The translations under genes and the position numbers were made by a program. The notes under the pieces were generated by a model. The model saw only the letters and a list, made by a program, of their open reading frames with translations, was not told where the DNA came from and made no database searches. A stretch of DNA of 7,976 bases, from assembly GCA_900543295.1 (NCBI GenBank), contig UQQY01000108.1, positions 1-7,976 on the forward strand. The letters run 5' to 3'. The stretch is from an uncultured Oscillospiraceae bacterium. GTDB taxonomy: Bacteria; Bacillota; Clostridia; Oscillospirales; Ruminococcaceae. Positions 1 to 5,454 of this stretch are shown in pieces (the first letter of the stretch is position 1; every line of letters starts with the position of its first letter).

Positions 1-249
1 GTGCTTGTCTTCACCCTGAAGCCGGACAGCAAAGCAGTGTATCAGAAAATTACAGTCCGCGTGATAGAAAAAGAGGAAGAAACCGTTATCATTCAGACGG
101 AGCTCAGCTACAGCGAGGCAGAACGGCTCAGGCGAATGGAGAAAGAGGATTATTCGATTGCAGAGGAACGCTGGTTTCTTCTTTCCAATGCGGACTTACT
201 CTATGATCCCGCTTTTATGGAAATACTCCTAAAAGAAAATTTAAAATAA
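1..249 (+). CDS. Unrecognised protein, 3' part (82 codons visible)
   Basis: An open frame runs from the first base of the window to a TAA at 247-249. The first codon is GTG, but no upstream sequence is available to show a ribosome binding site, so this is probably the tail of a longer gene and the GTG may be an internal valine. The visible part is charged and soluble: an early stretch with beta-like alternation (ITVRVIEKEEETVIIQTEL), then a Glu/Arg-rich segment likely to be helical (SYSEAERLRRMEKEDYS), then a C-terminal part ending in KENLK. I see no membrane segment, signal peptide or catalytic motif and do not recognise the family. A terminator follows 8 bases after the stop, so it is the last gene of its own transcription unit and not part of the mraZ operon. 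Confidence 0.6.
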   Translation: MLVFTLKPDSKAVYQKITVRVIEKEEETVIIQTELSYSEAERLRRMEKEDYSIAEERWFLLSNADLLYDPAFMEILLKENLK

Positions 250-257
250 AGCAGCGA

Positions 258-299
258 ACCGGCTCCCTTCTTTGACGATAAAGAGGGAGGCGGTTTTTT
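258..299 (+). terminator. Rho-independent terminator of the upstream gene
   Basis: The left arm ACCGGCTCCCTTCTTT (258-273) and the right arm AAAGAGGGAGGCGGT (280-294) pair around a 6-base loop, with one bulged base and one G-G mismatch. Six T residues (294-299) follow at once. The position just after the stop codon at 249 fits termination of the upstream gene. Confidence 0.85.
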
Positions 300-313
300 A
301 ATCTCTTTAAAAA

Positions 314-325
314 GAACGATCGTTC
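314..325. promoter_or_regulatory. Perfect 12-bp palindrome GAACGATCGTTC, possible LexA-type site
   Basis: GAACGATCGTTC is a perfect palindrome. It contains the GAAC-N4-GTTC core of the Gram-positive SOS (LexA/DinR) box, whose consensus is CGAACRNRYGTTYG; by my reading the flanked 14-mer (AGAACGATCGTTCG) matches 12 of 14 positions. It lies between two terminators and about 110 bp upstream of the mraZ -35 box, with no obvious promoter over it, so its target is unclear. It could be a chance palindrome or an operator for another regulator. Confidence 0.25.
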
Positions 326-366
326 GATAATCCGAGCATACGCGATTAAAATGACGAAAATCGTCG

Positions 367-390
367 AACGGCGGGCCGCCGTTTTATTTT
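367..390 (+). terminator. Second rho-independent terminator-like hairpin
   Basis: AACGGCG (367-373) and CGCCGTT (377-383) form a perfect 7-bp GC-rich stem over a three-base GGC loop. The T-rich tract TTTTATTTT (382-390) overlaps the end of the stem. The T tract sits only on the + strand side, so it would stop + strand transcription. It is about 70 bp after the first terminator and about 45 bp before the mraZ -35 box. It may be a back-up terminator that insulates the dcw operon, or the end of a very short transcript starting after 300, for which I see no clear promoter. Confidence 0.6.
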
Positions 391-435
391 CCAAGGATTT
401 TCAGGCAAAAACGTGTGAAAAATTCCGCTAAGCCC

Positions 436-464
436 TTGCATTTTAAATGCGGAGCTTTTATAAT
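436..464 (+). promoter_or_regulatory. Sigma-A promoter of the mraZ (dcw) operon
   Basis: The -35 box TTGCAT (436-441) is separated by exactly 17 bp from a perfect -10 box TATAAT (459-464). The predicted transcription start is near 471, which leaves a leader of about 60 nt before the mraZ start. The -35 and spacer contain a 13-bp dyad, GCATTTTAAATGC (438-450), that could serve as an operator. This is the only convincing promoter I see in the window. Confidence 0.85.
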
Positions 465-472
465 AAGCTTAA

Positions 473-499
473 GTGGTGAACAGTGGTGATTTGAGGTGA
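473..499 (+). promoter_or_regulatory. MraZ operator: three direct repeats at 10-bp spacing
   Basis: GTGGTGA at 473-479, GTGGTGA at 483-489 and GAGGTGA at 493-499 recur with an exact 10-bp period, one helical turn, so all three face the same side of the DNA. They begin right after the -10 box and cover the expected transcription start and early leader. MraZ proteins are known to bind short G-rich direct repeats of this kind upstream of their own gene (TGGGN repeats in E. coli, AAAGTG-type repeats in mycoplasmas) and to control the dcw operon. The placement suggests repression by blocking initiation or early elongation; that is inference. Confidence 0.8.
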
Positions 500-518
500 A
501 TCATCCCTTAAATTTGAA

Positions 519-524
519 AGGCGG
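519..524 (+). promoter_or_regulatory. Ribosome binding site that fixes the mraZ start
   Basis: AGGCGG (one mismatch to AGGAGG) ends 8 nt before ATG 533. A GTG at 524 in the same frame overlaps this site and so would have no usable one. The protein from ATG 533 also begins like other MraZ proteins, which supports ATG 533. Confidence 0.7.
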
Positions 525-532
525 TGGGAGAG

Positions 533-955
533 ATGCTGATCGGTGATTACCGGTGCAGTGTGGATGCGAAGGGCCGCGTCAGCTTCCCCGCCAAACTGCG
601 CGCAGATTTGGGGGCTCGCTTTATTATCACCCGTTCGCTCAGCGATCATTGCATCAGCGTATATTCCCTTGAGGAATGGCAGAGTATCATTGACCGGCTG
701 CACGCCATGCCGCAGAACAAGTCGCGCAATATCCGCCGGATGCTGAGCGGCTTTGCGAGCGAGGCGGAACCCGATGCACAGGGACGCATTGTGCTCCCTC
801 TTTCACTGCGGGAATATGCCGGCCTTGCAAAGGACGCCGTGATTATCGGCGCCTCCACCCATTGCGAGATTTGGAGCAGAGAGAATTGGGAAGCTCTCTG
901 CAACGAGCTGGATTCCGACACAATTGCAGCCGTAATGGACGAGCTGAACTTCTAA
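533..955 (+). CDS. mraZ: MraZ, transcriptional regulator of the dcw operon
   Basis: MraZ is a DNA-binding protein of the SpoVT/AbrB fold that forms a ring-shaped oligomer on repeated sites before its own gene and regulates the division and cell wall operon. The 140-residue product has the two tandem half-domains, each with the DxxxR signature: DAKGR at residues 11-15 followed by VSFPAKLR, and DAQGR at 81-85 followed by IVLPLSLR. The N-terminus MLIGDYRCSVDAKGR is typical and the length is at the normal value of about 140-150. The start is ATG 533, not the in-frame GTG at 524, because AGGCGG lies 8 nt before the ATG. It is first in the operon, directly after a strong promoter and three 10-bp-spaced GTGGTGA-type repeats that it probably binds. 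rsmH starts 13 nt after its stop. Confidence 0.97.
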   Translation: MLIGDYRCSVDAKGRVSFPAKLRADLGARFIITRSLSDHCISVYSLEEWQSIIDRLHAMPQNKSRNIRRMLSGFASEAEPDAQGRIVLPLSLREYAGLAKDAVIIGASTHCEIWSRENWEALCNELDSDTIAAVMDELNF

Positions 956-968
956 AGGGACAGATGAT

Positions 969-1895
969 ATGGAATTTGTACATTATTCTGTGATGCTCGA
1001 AGAATGTCTGGACGGGCTTTCGATTAAGCCGGACGGCATTTATGTGGATGGGACGGCAGGCGGCGCGGGACATTCCGCCGCCATTGCCGCAAAATTGTCT
1101 CCAGAGGGAAAGCTGATTGCGTTTGATCAGGATCCGGACGCGGTGAAAACGGCGGGAGTGCGGCTTTCATCATATCCAAACGCGCAGATAGTGCAGGAGA
1201 ATTTTCGCAATATGGCCGGTGTGCTCCGCGAAATGGGAGTAAGCGGAGTGGACGGCGTCCTGCTTGATTTGGGTGTTTCCTCGCACCAGCTTGACGAGGC
1301 GGAGCGCGGTTTCAGCTATTTGCATGACGCGCCGCTCGATATGCGGATGAGTCAGAATGGATTAAGCGCATACGACGTCGTCAACACATGGCCGGCGGAC
1401 GAGCTGACACGGATTTTACGGGAGTATGGCGAGGAACCCTTTGCCCGCAAAATTGCGCTCTCGATCGCAAAAAGCAGAGAAGCGTATCCGATCAAGACAA
1501 CCTTTGAGCTGGCAGAGCTTGTCAAGGCGGCGGTACCCGCCGCAAGACGCAGAGAAAAGAATCCGTGCAAGCAAACGTTTCAGGCGGTTCGTATCGCCGT
1601 AAATGACGAGCTTGGCAGTCTTTCGCAGGGGCTGGATGAAGCGTTTTCCATGCTGAATCCGGGCGGAAGACTGGTCGTGCTCACCTTCCATTCATTGGAG
1701 GATCGTATGGTAAAGCACCGGTTCCAGTCCTGGTGCAGGGGCTGCACCTGCCCGCCGGAGTTTCCGGTGTGCGTGTGCGGCAATAAGCCAAAAGCGGATC
1801 TTGTGAACCGCAAGCCGATTACAGCTTCGGAGAAAGAGCTTTCTGAAAACCGGCGGAGTACGAGCGCGAAGCTTCGTATTCTGCAAAAACGATAA
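969..1895 (+). CDS. rsmH: RsmH (MraW), 16S rRNA m4C1402 N4-methyltransferase
   Basis: RsmH uses S-adenosylmethionine to methylate N4 of C1402 of 16S rRNA in the ribosomal P site; the gene's place after mraZ is widely conserved. The 308 residues match the usual length of about 310. Visible motifs are the start EFVHYSVMLEE, the SAM-binding loop YVDGTAGGAGHS (residues 25-36), the acidic end of the next strand FDQDPDA (52-58), VLLDLGVSSHQLD (97-109), LDMRMSQ (123-129), KQTFQAVRIAVNDEL (201-215), GGRLVVLTFHSLEDR (232-246) and the Cys-rich segment CRGCTCPPEFPVCVC (256-270) common in Gram-positive RsmH. ATG 969 has AAAGGGA 8 nt upstream, inside the end of mraZ. ftsL follows after 17 nt. Nothing looks damaged. 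Confidence 0.97.
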   Translation: MEFVHYSVMLEECLDGLSIKPDGIYVDGTAGGAGHSAAIAAKLSPEGKLIAFDQDPDAVKTAGVRLSSYPNAQIVQENFRNMAGVLREMGVSGVDGVLLDLGVSSHQLDEAERGFSYLHDAPLDMRMSQNGLSAYDVVNTWPADELTRILREYGEEPFARKIALSIAKSREAYPIKTTFELAELVKAAVPAARRREKNPCKQTFQAVRIAVNDELGSLSQGLDEAFSMLNPGGRLVVLTFHSLEDRMVKHRFQSWCRGCTCPPEFPVCVCGNKPKADLVNRKPITASEKELSENRRSTSAKLRILQKR

Positions 1896-1912
1896 GAAAA
1901 GGAGAAACGGCT

Positions 1913-2377
1913 GTGACACAAAAAAATAATCTGGCCTATGATTACAGACGCCTCGCACGGCAGGAAGAAGCCGGAACGCAGCCGCAGATCCGTGAGGTGC
2001 GTTCAAAGAAGCGTGCGGCAAAGGCGGGAAGCTTAAGCGTTGCGCGCGTTGTTGCATTGATGCTCACGATTGTTCTGATGCTTTCCGCACTGCTGTATAC
2101 GCGGGTCGTACAGATTGAAGTCGCAAAAGAGTACAATCAGACGGCGAGCACCTTGTCAGCGTTGAAAGGGGAAAACTCCACGCTGCTAAAACAGCTTGAG
2201 GACAAGCTTTCTATTGCAAATGTGGAAGAGATCGCCCGCGACACGCTTGGTATGCAGAAGTCGGACAGCCATCAGATCCATTACATCACCTTTGAAACCG
2301 AGGACTCGGCGGAGGTTGTACAGGAGCCGGGATTATTTGAGCGGATCGGCAGCTTTTTTGCGGGACTCTTTTCCTGA
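1913..2377 (+). CDS. ftsL: FtsL/DivIC-type septum division protein
   Basis: This small bitopic membrane protein belongs to the divisome, where FtsL-type proteins join DivIB/FtsQ and DivIC/FtsB and activate the septal synthase. The 154 residues show a basic cytoplasmic N-terminus (about 1-41, rich in K/R), one membrane segment (about 42-63), a coiled-coil-like stretch (about 64-105, EYNQTASTLSALKGENSTLL onward) and the IARDTLGMQK motif (107-116) typical of FtsL and DivIC. An acidic tail ends in a short amphipathic segment, LFERIGSFFAGLFS (141-154), that may touch the membrane. The start is GTG 1913 with AAAAGGAG 8 nt before it. Primary sequence diverges fast in this family, so the call rests on architecture and on position between rsmH and the PBP gene. 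DivIC-like naming is the alternative. Confidence 0.85.
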   Translation: MTQKNNLAYDYRRLARQEEAGTQPQIREVRSKKRAAKAGSLSVARVVALMLTIVLMLSALLYTRVVQIEVAKEYNQTASTLSALKGENSTLLKQLEDKLSIANVEEIARDTLGMQKSDSHQIHYITFETEDSAEVVQEPGLFERIGSFFAGLFS

Positions 2378-2427
2378 CTGTAGGTTATACTGTGATTTGG
2401 CAGTGAATAAGAATAGGAAGAACGTGA

Positions 2428-2458
2428 GAGGGGAGGCGCGCATATGCGCCGTCCCCTC
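2428..2458 (+). other. Strong intergenic hairpin before the PBP gene
   Basis: GAGGGGAGGCGC (2428-2439) pairs with GCGCCGTCCCCTC (2446-2458) over a 6-base loop, giving about 12 pairs with one bulged G. No T tract follows (next bases GCGGTGTTC), so it is not a normal rho-independent terminator. It lies in the 107-nt gap between ftsL and the PBP gene and leaves the PBP ribosome binding site (AAAGGAG, 2471-2477) free. Possible roles are mRNA processing, protection of an mRNA end, or control of the mini-ORF whose ribosome binding site it covers. Confidence 0.6.
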
Positions 2459-2488
2459 GCGGTGTTCATAAAAGGAGTGTTGGTATGA
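2444..2488 (+). CDS. Possible 14-codon leader ORF coupled to the PBP gene
   Basis: An ATG at 2444 is preceded by GGGGAGG (2430-2436) at a 7-nt spacing and opens MRRPLAVFIKGVLV. Its TGA (2486-2488) overlaps the PBP start codon as ATGA (2485-2488), the usual arrangement of translationally coupled genes. Its ribosome binding site and start lie inside the hairpin at 2428-2458. An ORF this short can arise by chance and its codons give no real test. Coding is a hypothesis based only on layout. Confidence 0.2.
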   Translation: MRRPLAVFIKGVLV

Positions 2489-4725
2489 CGGCGGGAACTC
2501 CTGTCAAAATGAAAAACCGGCTGCACAAAAAGGTTTCGGCGGTCGCTGTTTTACTCGTACTGGTCATTGTGGCAAACCTGTTCCGGATCAGTATCTTCCA
2601 ATATGGCTTTTACGACGACTACGCCAATTCGCACCAGCTTCGGCCTGAAACGATTAAGGCGCAGCGCGGCACCATATACGACCGGAATATGGAGGTGCTT
2701 GCCCAAAGCGCAACGGTGTGGGACATCAGCATTTCGCCGAAGGATATTGCTTCGGGGTACCAGGAAAAACCGGAAGAGCTTGCCGCCAAACGCGAAAAAA
2801 TCGCCAAAGGACTTGCTGAAATTCTGGACGGCGATTATGAAGACATTTTAAAGCGGACAGAAAAAACAAGCAGTCAATATGAGCTGGTGGGGAAAAAGGT
2901 GGAAAAGGAAACCGCTGATGCTGTCCGCAGCTTTATCAAAGAGAATAAATACACCAATGAAATCAATCTGACGGAAAATGTGAAACGGTATTATCCAAAT
3001 AACGAGCTGGCGTCCTCGGTGATTGGTTTTACCGGAAGCGACTTACAGGGCCTTTACGGAATCGAGAGCAAATACGACAGCGTGTTAAAGGGCACAGACG
3101 GTTATGTTGTGGCGCTGAAAAACGCGCTCAGTGAAAATATGCCGCAGAGCTATGAACAGCGCTATGATCCGGTAGATGGCAACAGCCTGCGTCTGACGAT
3201 TGATGAAAACATTCAAAGCTTTGTGGAAAAAACGCTTAAGGACGTCGTGGCGCAGCATAATCCGGTTGGCGGTGCGTGCGCGATTGTTATGGACTGCAAC
3301 ACGGGCGCCGTGCTTGCAATGGCGGATTACCCAAACTATGACTTGAACAATCCCTTCACGATATATGATGAGGCTCTGGCGCAGTCCATACTGGAAATAA
3401 CGGATGAGACGGAACAAAAAGAGGCGAGATCTACGGCGCTTTCGTCCCAATGGACAAATAAAAATATCTCGTATACCTATCATCCGGGTTCTACATTTAA
3501 GACAGTGGTGGCCGCCGCTGCGCTGGAGGAAGACAAGGTTTCGCTCGCTTCCAGCTTCTACTGCCCGGGCTATGTCAAAATGAGCGGTTACACCATGCGC
3601 TGTAATCAGCGTTCCGGTCACGGACAGATCAGCTTTACCGACGCGCTGGTGCATTCCTGCAACCCGGCGTTTATCAATATCGGCCTTTCGCTTGGCGCAG
3701 AGAGCTTTTATGAGTATTACTGCGGCTTTGGCTTTACGGAAAAAAGCGGTATTGATCTTCCGGGCGAGCAGATCGGCACCTATTACACGGCCTCCAATAT
3801 GACGGATATTTCGCTCGCTTCCTCTTCGTTCGGACAGTCGCAGTCAGTCACGCCTTTGCAGCTTATTACGGCGGTCTGCGCCGTAACAAACGGCGGCTAT
3901 CTTGTGGAGCCATATGTGGTGGAGGATGTGCTGGATTCAGACGGAAACGTCGTTTCCTCGCACGATACCAAAATCCGCCGTCAGGTTGTTTCCGAGGAAA
4001 CCTCCGCAACAATGCGTTCGCTGATGGAAGAGGTCGTCAATGCCGGCGGCGGAACCAACGGTTCGGTAAAAGGCTACCGTATTGCGGCAAAGTCTGGTAC
4101 ATCGCAGAAAACGCTCGGCGCGGAGAAAGATACTTATATCGCCTCCTATGTTGCGGTTGCGCCTGCCGACGATCCGCAGATTGCGGTTTATGTCATGGTT
4201 GACGAACCGACAAGCGGCGATATTTACGGCGGCGTTATTTCCGCACCGGCAGTGGCAGCCATTATGGCGGATACCCTTCCGTATCTCGGCTACTCGCCGA
4301 ATTATACGGAGGAAGAGCTTGAGAGCATGGAAACAACGGTTCCGCTGCTGACCGGACGGGATGTTGCGGGAGCGAAGAATAAACTGATCGCCTCCGGCAT
4401 TACGGGCGGCGCGATTGTGAAAGGCAGCGGCAGCTCCGTTGTACGGCAGGTTCCCGCATCCGGCGCAAAGATTCCAAAGGATGGAAAGGTGATTCTTTAC
4501 ACGGATGATACCGAGCAGGAAACGGTGACGATGCCAAAGGTGGTCGGATTGACGCCCTCTGCGGCGAAACAAAAACTCAAGCAGTGCAATTTGAATGTAA
4601 CCGTAAGCGGAAGTACGTCGTCCAGCGCCAAAACCACCGTGCAAACGCAAAGCGTGGCCGAGGGCGCAGCGGTTGCGATCGGCACAGTTATAGAGCTGAC
4701 CTGTGTGAGCGAGACGCTTGACTGA
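2485..4725 (+). CDS. ftsI: Class B penicillin-binding protein with two PASTA domains (FtsI/PbpB/SpoVD type)
   Basis: This D,D-transpeptidase crosslinks peptidoglycan at the septum (PBP2B/PBP2x role) or, if specialised like SpoVD, in the spore cortex. The 746 residues show a short basic N-terminus, a membrane anchor (about 18-37), the class B dimerisation region starting near RPETIKAQRGTIYDRN (53-68), and the penicilloyl-serine domain with all three motifs: STFK (S336-K339, nucleophile S336), SCN (391-393) and KSGT (536-539). Two PASTA domains follow at about 616-676 and 680-744. Cys360 and Cys373 flank the GYVKMSGYTMR stretch, as often seen in clostridial relatives. ATG 2485 has AAAGGAG 7 nt upstream. 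In Bacillus, pbpB and spoVD are adjacent; here there is one gene in this slot, so it may do the vegetative job. Division versus sporulation cannot be settled from sequence. Confidence 0.93.
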   Translation: MTAGTPVKMKNRLHKKVSAVAVLLVLVIVANLFRISIFQYGFYDDYANSHQLRPETIKAQRGTIYDRNMEVLAQSATVWDISISPKDIASGYQEKPEELAAKREKIAKGLAEILDGDYEDILKRTEKTSSQYELVGKKVEKETADAVRSFIKENKYTNEINLTENVKRYYPNNELASSVIGFTGSDLQGLYGIESKYDSVLKGTDGYVVALKNALSENMPQSYEQRYDPVDGNSLRLTIDENIQSFVEKTLKDVVAQHNPVGGACAIVMDCNTGAVLAMADYPNYDLNNPFTIYDEALAQSILEITDETEQKEARSTALSSQWTNKNISYTYHPGSTFKTVVAAAALEEDKVSLASSFYCPGYVKMSGYTMRCNQRSGHGQISFTDALVHSCNPAFINIGLSLGAESFYEYYCGFGFTEKSGIDLPGEQIGTYYTASNMTDISLASSSFGQSQSVTPLQLITAVCAVTNGGYLVEPYVVEDVLDSDGNVVSSHDTKIRRQVVSEETSATMRSLMEEVVNAGGGTNGSVKGYRIAAKSGTSQKTLGAEKDTYIASYVAVAPADDPQIAVYVMVDEPTSGDIYGGVISAPAVAAIMADTLPYLGYSPNYTEEELESMETTVPLLTGRDVAGAKNKLIASGITGGAIVKGSGSSVVRQVPASGAKIPKDGKVILYTDDTEQETVTMPKVVGLTPSAAKQKLKQCNLNVTVSGSTSSSAKTTVQTQSVAEGAAVAIGTVIELTCVSETLD

Positions 4726-4779
4726 TGTAGAATATGCGGGACGTATAAAGAAAGCAATCATGAACAGGGGGTTTTCTTG

Positions 4780-5454
4780 ATGCGTCTGAAAGAACTGCTT
4801 TCCGAATATGAACTTTCGGAAAAAATGAGAAACCGGGAGATTGACCGGATTTGTACCAGTACCAAAGGAAATCTGAGAGGTGCGCTTTTTGTATGTTTGG
4901 CCGGAAGCAAGGATGACGGCCATCGTTATGCTGCGCAGGCTGCTGCACAGGGAGCGGTTGTTCTTTGCGAGCGTGACTGCAATGTATCCGATGCGATTCG
5001 TGTTTCGGATACAAGAGAGGCGTATGCGCGCTGCTGCGCGGCGTGGTATCAAAATCCCGGCGATGAATTGACGCTTTGCGCTGTGACCGGAACAAACGGA
5101 AAAACCTCAACCGCAACAACGGCATACCGGCTGCTGCGGATGTGCGGAATCAAATCCGGTCTGATTGGAACGACCGGAGCCTGCTGGGAAGACAAAGAGG
5201 AAACGCTTCCGCTTACAACACCGGATCCCATGACGCTGCACCGTATTTTGCGGCAAATGTCGGATGACGGCGTAACGCATGTTATAATGGAGGCTTCCTC
5301 TCATGCTCTTGATCAAAAACGTCTTTTCGGACTGCACTTTTCTGTGGCAGTTTTTACAAATTTAACGCAGGACCATTTCGATTATCACAAAAATATGATA
5401 GAATACTTTTATGCAAAAAAGAAGCTGTTCGAACAGGCTGATCGTCTGTATTGA
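4780..5454 (+). CDS. murE: MurE, N-terminal fragment before a frameshift
   Basis: MurE is the cytoplasmic ATP-dependent ligase that adds the third residue, here probably meso-DAP, to UDP-MurNAc-L-Ala-D-Glu. This 224-codon piece covers the UDP-binding domain (STKGNLRGALFVCLAG, 27-42) and most of the ATPase domain: P-loop TGTNGKTS (103-110), TTPDP (146-150), EASSHALDQKR (171-181), TNLTQDHFDYH (193-203) and the Lys expected to be carbamylated in YAKKKLF (K213). The frame then runs into TGA 5452-5454, well short of the usual 480-500 residues, and the rest continues in the +1 frame. ATG 4780 is chosen over the in-frame TTG 4777 because AGGGGG lies 8 nt before it. If the 8-bp repeat discussed at 5440 is restored, 4780-6247 encodes an intact protein of 491 residues. 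Confidence 0.93.
   Translation: MRLKELLSEYELSEKMRNREIDRICTSTKGNLRGALFVCLAGSKDDGHRYAAQAAAQGAVVLCERDCNVSDAIRVSDTREAYARCCAAWYQNPGDELTLCAVTGTNGKTSTATTAYRLLRMCGIKSGLIGTTGACWEDKEETLPLTTPDPMTLHRILRQMSDDGVTHVIMEASSHALDQKRLFGLHFSVAVFTNLTQDHFDYHKNMIEYFYAKKKLFEQADRLY

Noticed and set aside
524..532. GTG at 524 as mraZ start (three residues longer)
   Set aside because: It overlaps the AGGCGG ribosome binding site, which is correctly spaced for ATG 533, and MraZ proteins begin near MLIGDY.
2386..2391. TATACT after ftsL as a -10 box for a separate PBP promoter; also TTGGCA at 2397-2402 as a -35 box
   Set aside because: No -35 box lies 16-18 bp before TATACT, and no -10 box lies 16-18 bp after TTGGCA.
2428..2458. 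Intergenic hairpin as a rho-independent terminator splitting the operon
   Set aside because: The stem is strong but no T tract follows it.
3937..5052. Long minus-strand open frame (371 codons) across the PBP and murE genes; similar long frames at 6876-7715 and 3085-3654
   Set aside because: They lie opposite well-recognised genes, cross the PBP-murE boundary in one case, are rich in Arg, His and Cys in the manner of antisense frames, and show no recognisable motif.
5413..5421. A AAA AAG heptamer (5415-5421) in the murE zero frame, the classic dnaX-type slippery site, 19 bases before the hairpin at 5440-5459
   Set aside because: A -1 slip here would enter the wrong frame. The conserved MurE continuation is in the +1 frame, so this heptamer cannot produce the full protein.
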